Shown one piece after another: positions 58,828 to 64,000 of a stretch of DNA of 64,000 bases. Position numbers and translations under genes: made by a program. Origin of the DNA: Ancylostoma caninum (Eukaryota; Nematoda; Chromadorea; Rhabditida; Ancylostomatidae); assembly GCA_037903475.1 (NCBI GenBank), contig JBAJFG010000071.1, positions 990,001 to 1,054,000 of the forward strand. The letters run 5' to 3'. Numbering within the stretch: position 1 is the first letter of the stretch; every line of letters starts with the position of its first letter. Under the pieces are notes generated by a model. The model saw only the letters and a program-made list of their open reading frames with translations. It did no database searches and was not told the origin of the DNA.

Positions 58828-59828
58828 TGGAGAAGAAAGAATTGTAAGAATCTGGGCAAAAAACAGCTAGAAAAAGAAATACGTCACTAGTACAAAGACC
58901 ATTTTCCATGCCTTACGAACTCAGGCAAACGCTCACATTTCCAATCTTTAACACTTTTTTTGCCTCTTCCGCAGGACGGAGCTCTGTTGCAGGTCATTTC
59001 TTCTATTTTCAAAAAGTGCAGATAGCAGATCTTCTCGATTCAAAAATGTTTTGTGGAAATACCTCCTTGCACACATAAGTTTAAATTTTAACATCAGAAT
59101 CCACAAAAACTAACGACCCTTGCCACTGGACACTGGGCAAGACGTCAAAAACAGGCGCTGTCCTGTTCTAGCAACAGTTCTGCCTTGGAGCAGGTCTAAG
59201 CAATAGATTCAACAGATTTGGTCGAAACCCTGTCACGCTCGGCGTTTGTTATAGTGAAAAGTTCCTCGCAGCAAAGATGATCGTGTGTTAGCGAGAATAA
59301 TAAAATCGCTTCAGCGTCTGCCTGCACAAATTCTACCTATTCTTTCTCAAAGTACCCGGTAAGGTGTGGGTTTTTTGAGAATGGTAAGGGTAGATGTTCA
59401 ACTTCTTTCATACAACTTTTCTCGGAGGTCTGCGGCCGATCTTGACCTCTATCGCCATTTTGAGCGAGGAACCTAGGGATTTCTGTCAATCCTGCTCTGG
59501 CCAACCATCACTTCCTTGGGAGTTGGTGCAGTGAGAGCAAAATATCTGCCCTTTTTGTCCTCACTTTTGAAGCTTTTGAAGCTTTTTATTGTATTTTGAC
59601 CAGTTATTCGGTGCAGGGGCAACACTTCCTAAATGTATGTACGCCACAGATCTTCATTCCCGATGGCAGTTGAATATCGGCACTGCTCATGACGTTGGAG
59701 GCAACCATCTCGAGATAACTATTACTCTTGAACCAAATATAACGAAGTAATGGGAATATGAGAAGATAACGCGAAAAAAAATTGGATGTCCCGAAGAAAT
59801 GGTGCAGGGGTAATTTTCGGCCATCCTG

Positions 59829-62030
59829 TAGATATACGGTAGAGAATTCAGAAAAGATGCCGATTTCGGTAAGAAAACGAAGGGGGTATGCGAAAAGTGT
59901 TGATGATCGCGATCAGCGCCCAATGCAACCCCTTTACACGGAATTTGAGAGGATTCTGTGGGATACCTTATTCCCAGTATACATACCGTAACCCAACAGA
60001 TACGGAGTTACGGTGCCAAATGGATACGATATTCGTGTTCAACACCTCAGATACCCCTCTCCCTCAGGCAAAATGTGGGCGAAAAATTTCCGTTGAAATT
60101 TTGGGGCAGAACTAGCCGAACAGTGCCAATACTTCTATTCAAAGTAGAAGTGAACAGCATCTTCGTGGCTTTGCCAGTGATTTACCACACATCGTCGGCT
60201 TGTGGACAGATTTGAAGGCAAAGCAGTTCGAGGGATAGAGAAGTCACGGCTACGAGGCTCTAGAAAATCTACTGGTGGACGATTTTCCCCTCATATCAGC
60301 TTCGTGCTTTCTTGCAGCGGGACACTAGCTCGGCACAGGAAAATTTAATTTTTTTTTGAAATTGGAAGATTTAAAAATGGTTGCGATGAGTAACCAGGAC
60401 ACGTGGCTGGCTGGTATTTACCTTTTTTCCAATATTATTTATCTTGTTTTTCTTTGGGAGAGAATCTTGCAACCTATACCTCGGCTTTTTCACTCTGAAC
60501 TATGCATTGGATTTTTCTTGGAGGTGTTAGTCTTCCTTCCAAAGATTTTTCACTGTGTGTTTGCCCGAATAGGGTTCTTCTTTCTTCGTTTCATTCAGAC
60601 ATCACATTATCAGTTTCTTCTCACAAAGGGCCCCAGGTTTACCATAGATGGAGTCGTCTTGCTATTTTGTGCTAGTAGATTCACGTTAAAGCATTTCAGA
60701 GCGCTGAAATAATACAGTGAAAAATTCCGTTTGCACAATGTTGGTCGGGTTCCCTGCATTTTCTGAAATTTAGCGGCGTGAATTCCGTATTCATGAACGA
60801 ACCCGGGAAGGTTCTGAGCTTCTCGCTCACCCAAAGTAAGAAAAAAAAGTTTCTCAACCTATAATTTGGCATATTTCGATATATTCGCTACTATCTGTCA
60901 TCATTGACTGAGAGGGGTCATTCTAGAAGAGCGGGTTGGTCACAACCTTCCCGAGTACGTTCATAAAACACGGGCCCTAGACTCCTTCGATAAATTTGCT
61001 TGAGATATTCCCGGTGCTCCGTCAGACATCTATTCGTAGCTGCAGTGACCACCGACCACGAGAGGCCGAGGATGTGAAAAACGCGGAAATCGGATTTTTA
61101 GGAACACTGCTGAGCAGCGGTTGTTCGTGCGTTAAGCAGGTCGTCGAGAGTGAAACGCTCGCTGTCGTGTTGTGTGTCCTTCTGAGACACCGAGCATTGT
61201 TTGTCTACCACGTGCACCTTTTTAGTTCTAAAAGGCCGGCTTTGTCGATGTTGCACTCCGCTCCCGTCCGTCTCCCAAGAGCTCCACCACCTACACCTCT
61301 GAATGCTTAGCCTCTTCCTATTCCTACTGCTAGTGGAAAGTGCTATTCAGGAGATGTCTCTGTGCGATTACATGCGACGTCTCGGCAGAGCCAGTCCGGG
61401 TTGCGTTGAGCCGAGTGCAATCGGTTGGTGATGATCATTTTATATGATAAAGTCTATGCATACACACTATCTATCCTTCATCGGGCTGCTTATTCTCCTC
61501 CAGCGGGTCGACTCCAGCGTGTCCGGACCCGGTTGCACGCGTTACACCATCTTGGTTGTATGACTGTCTGCGCATCCACACATTTGATTAATATCACCGC
61601 CATTATTTTCAATGCATGTGGCGCTGCGTGTGGGTCTAGATGAATGGAGCCTCCAAGATGTAAATCATAAGTGGCAATATTGTATCTTTCATTTCCATTC
61701 AATTACACTGGCTGCTATTGCTGAAGCACGGAAAGCTCACGCAATAACACGTCGCGGGATCCCATGAAGTGACGCAGCTCCATAACAATAAATCTTCTGG
61801 GAACGGACGTGGTCTACCTGAATTTTTTTTTTGCTGGGAGACGTGACCGATGAGCTATAACATGCTCAGGACTCCCACTCGTTGTTTATCCTCGAAACAC
61901 TTCGAAGGAACACCTTTATGCAAATGGACTTAGTTAAAACTAGGAAGAAACGAACAAAAATCTAATCTTGGACTGAGATGCACAAAAACTATGTGACAGA
62001 AGAATCTGAGAAGAGTGCGTGCTAGGTCAG
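59829..62030. other. intergenic, no gene supported
   Basis: 59920-60120 shares short blocks with 27880-28200 (GATACGATATTCGTGTTCAA-like and GAGGATTCTGTGGGATACC-like), so it is repeat-derived. The 118-residue open frame at 60356-60712 is hydrophobic but has no domain or splice context. Confidence 0.45.
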
Positions 62031-62138
62031 AATGCATCATTGAGATTACCCAGGGTAAATATGTTAGCAACACGTAAATTCACCCATTGTTGACGCGACA
62101 GTCATCACGTCTACCCTGGGTAATCTCATTGATGCATC
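62031..62138. mobile_element. short palindromic MITE, 108 bp
   Basis: Left arm AATGCATCATTGAGATTACC then CAGGGTA; right arm TACCCTGGGTAATCTCATTG then ATGCATC. The arms match over about 26 bp with a one-base difference, around a 54-bp centre. Single copy in the window. Confidence 0.75.
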
Positions 62139-62869
62139 CAAGTCCTGGTTTTCCGAGGCAAGTATTAGGTATGAAGTGTACATTTTACCACTTATGCACC
62201 ATTTCCTACGACTTCACTAGTGGCGGTCACATCGAGGAAAGGAGATGATATAGTAAGGTGTCTCGTTTGCTCAAAATGGGCAGGAAAACATAACAAAATT
62301 ATTCCATAAGTTGGGCGAACATTTTGTGTTGACTTGCTTTCTATTCTTCTTCTCCATCACTTCTATCAGTTTATCATTTTTGGTTCTTTCAACTCATGAA
62401 TTCTTTTAAAAGCCCTCCAGTCTCAAAACGGTGCAGTGCTCAGGTTTCTTAACGTACAATCGACCGAAACCACGTTAGCAAACCAAGTTTCTCGTCCTGC
62501 ACCTTCTAGCATTGCATTTTTATACGATAACCAATCACAATAGGCATCGCTAGGTTGAATGGTTATTGTTTCATGAATCCCAGACTAGGTCATGCTTTCA
62601 GAGCGGCTTACATTATCCCCCCCCCCCCCCTTTCGTGCCGTCTCAGCGATGGTGTAGGCTTTGAACCTGAGAAGGAACATGCGGTGGAATGTAAATTAGA
62701 ATTTGGTAAAATATGAACTGGCGAGTTGTGTGAACAGCCCTGTCCTAGAACCATTACAACTCTTCCGCATCGCCATTTCCACGCACAGCGCTCCACACCC
62801 CCTAAACGACTAAGATCGCTCTTCACAAGGATCGTAGTCTCAATTCAACCCTCTAATCGTACTTCTGCT

Positions 62870-63335
62870 AATTTTTCAATACGAACACGGATATGACAAC
62901 CACTTTGCGTCAAATTATCGATTTATTGATTTTATTGATTTTTCTCTATACTTGATCGTGGGATGATAAAGACATGTCTATGAGGTATCGCAATACGGTG
63001 AACACGAATATGACAACGATTTTGCGCTAAATCATCGATTCATTGATTTTATTGATTTTTCGGCTTTCTTGCACACGGGTTGGTGAGTGCGTGCCTTCTG
63101 GGATTTTCTGAAACGCTGAACGTGGTTAAGGCAAGCATTTTAGAAGGATTTATTCACTAGTCAAGCAAGTTCACCCCATTTTTGGAGGGAAGGGAGGAGG
63201 GGTGAAGAAAGTTACTCAAGCTGACACCAAATGATGGACATTTTGAGAGGATTTTCTGGTCCTACAAGTGTTGACATCAGGTTCAAATGGCCGGGAGAAT
63301 TTGAACACCCGAGCGAAGCCGGGTACGGCAGTTAG
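62870..63335 (+). mobile_element. Helitron-like element, truncated second copy
   Basis: Carries the same diverged ~100-bp units (ATGACAACCACTTTGCG, TTATCGATTTATTGATTTTA, ATGTCTATGAGG) and the same end, CCCGAGCGAAGCCGGGT then ACGGCAGTTAG and T, as 4898-5744. The terminal CTAG has become TTAG. The left end is missing. Confidence 0.68.
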
Positions 63336-64000
63336 TGGTACTTGAAGCAAACCGCCCAGGCAGCGCTCAGTTTAACGTGGGCTTTCTGCATCATTCTCCT
63401 CCATTTTCACCTGATCAACCCTTTAATTATTTGATGTTTCTTGTCGTTCCTCGCGCTTTGAGTGATCGTAGAGTTCTCACCTGGAAGAAGTGAATAGGAA
63501 ATGTAACAAAAACGCCGAAATACATCAATATCGAAGGGTCTAGAATTTTCTTGTAGGCAAAGGAAAAATGCCTGAATAAGTGTAGTGAGTCAAATGAACA
63601 ACAGTTCGACCATCACTGGAGTTTGGGCGTTTGAAAAAGAAACCTAGAAAATTCATAGTAAAGTTGCGGTGACTTCTCGGTCCCTTATGTAAATTCGAGA
63701 TGTTTTCATCGTCGAGCTTTGCTTTTTTTCTTTGTGAATGAAAAATGAAGAATGCTTTTTTTGATGATGCTTTTCCGAAAATTAATAATATATTAGAAGT
63801 GGAGACATGGAAAATTCTTGGAGAATTTGCAGATACCGATTTTCACGTGATATTGAGCAATTTTTCAGAAGGGATATACGATGAAGTGAAATCAACTTGC
63901 ATTTGTTTTGCAGACGTGTATATCTAAGAAAACCTCACAATGTGGCCTCTTTCAGCAACTACTGAGGGAAGTAGGCTGGCGAAGATGATAGCGATTCTTG
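63336..64000. other. right edge, no gene assigned
   Basis: A/T-rich. A 60-residue frame at 63745-63927 (start MKNAFFDDAFPKINN) has ordinary amino-acid composition and could be a first exon of a gene continuing to the right, with a possible internal acceptor at TTTTTCAG near 63867, but nothing in the window confirms it. Confidence 0.3.

Larger units (their letters stand above)
58030..58905 (+). mobile_element. Penelope-like retroelement fragment, 5'-truncated
   Basis: It interrupts the Tc1/mariner-type element. It contains the GIY-YIG endonuclease frame at 58127-58591 and, downstream, the hammerhead-like core at 58776-58827. The reverse transcriptase is absent, as expected for a 5'-truncated copy. 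Boundaries are estimated from where the flanking transposase translation stops and resumes. Confidence 0.7.
57778..59828 (-). mobile_element. Tc1/mariner-superfamily element split by a Penelope-like insertion
   Basis: Inverted ends CAGGGTGGCCGAAAATTACC at 57778 and, on the minus strand from 59828, CAGGATGGCCGAAAATTACC, each flanked by TA: 2051 bp in all. Broken transposase is readable on the minus strand: about 59090-59560 (VMVWAG-type and TPLVFVDPG-type blocks in frameshifted form) and, across the insertion, the C-terminus at 57900-58010 (WDEISKEYVRESCAQPTKTL, ending EGYFEV then TGA). The section between about 58030 and 58905 belongs to a different element. Confidence 0.75.

Noticed and set aside
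60356..60712. 118-residue hydrophobic plus-strand ORF
   Set aside because: T-rich composition explains the hydrophobicity; no domain, no neighbouring exons found.
63745..63927. 60-residue ORF near right edge
   Set aside because: Might be a first exon but nothing confirms it within the window.
1..64000. CRISPR arrays, bacterial operons or phage genes
   Set aside because: Spliced genes, TTAGGC words and eukaryotic transposons show a nuclear genome; the 3-4 kb array is a minisatellite without unique spacers.

Overview
The window is eukaryotic and most likely from a nematode. Genes are cut into many short exons (24 to about 190 nt) with GT-AG introns and TTTCAG/TTTTAG-type acceptors. Degenerate copies of the nematode telomere word TTAGGC occur inside repeats, and mariner/Tc1-like, hAT-like, Helitron-like and Penelope-like debris is abundant. 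I cannot name the species; long repeat-filled introns would suit a clade V (strongylid-like) worm, but that is inference. No long single-exon genes exist, so the real genes were rebuilt here exon by exon, requiring reading phase to agree across each junction.

Five genes were found. (1) Plus strand, 43-7989: the 3' part of an ABHD12-like serine hydrolase, cut by the left edge. (2) Minus, 13047-10492: a complete-looking eight-exon model (320 aa) for a four-helix membrane protein that I do not recognise. (3) Minus, about 42865-28547 (perhaps from 44040): an LRPPRC-like pentatricopeptide-type protein; the last 17 exons are fully phased, the middle and extreme 5' end are not. (4) Minus, 50432-44702: a 14-exon, 458-aa basic, Ser/Pro-rich protein, unassigned. 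(5) Minus, 57000-54150: a dUTPase with all five motifs and two in-frame start codons, the longer form carrying a mitochondrial-type leader.

Repeats dominate the rest. Intron 1 of ABHD12 holds foldback elements and a 265-bp hAT-type MITE with a clear target duplication; its 4.3-kb intron holds a 1.25-kb two-unit minisatellite and a Helitron-like copy. 13.5-27.7 kb is a gene desert with a foldback and a tRNA-headed SINE. Introns of the LRPPRC-like gene contain a 1.18-kb hAT-like element with an 8-bp duplication, a mariner-derived MITE and a TTAGGC-bearing MITE. Between genes 4 and 5 sit a ~1.26-kb foldback with tRNA-like sequence on both outer ends and a decayed mariner. At 57.8-59.8 kb a Tc1/mariner-type element is split by a Penelope-like fragment carrying a GIY-YIG domain and a hammerhead-like ribozyme core.

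The genes do not form an evident pathway. LRPPRC-like protein and the long dUTPase form would both act in mitochondria; genes 3 and 4 lie head-to-tail on one strand about 0.7-1.8 kb apart.
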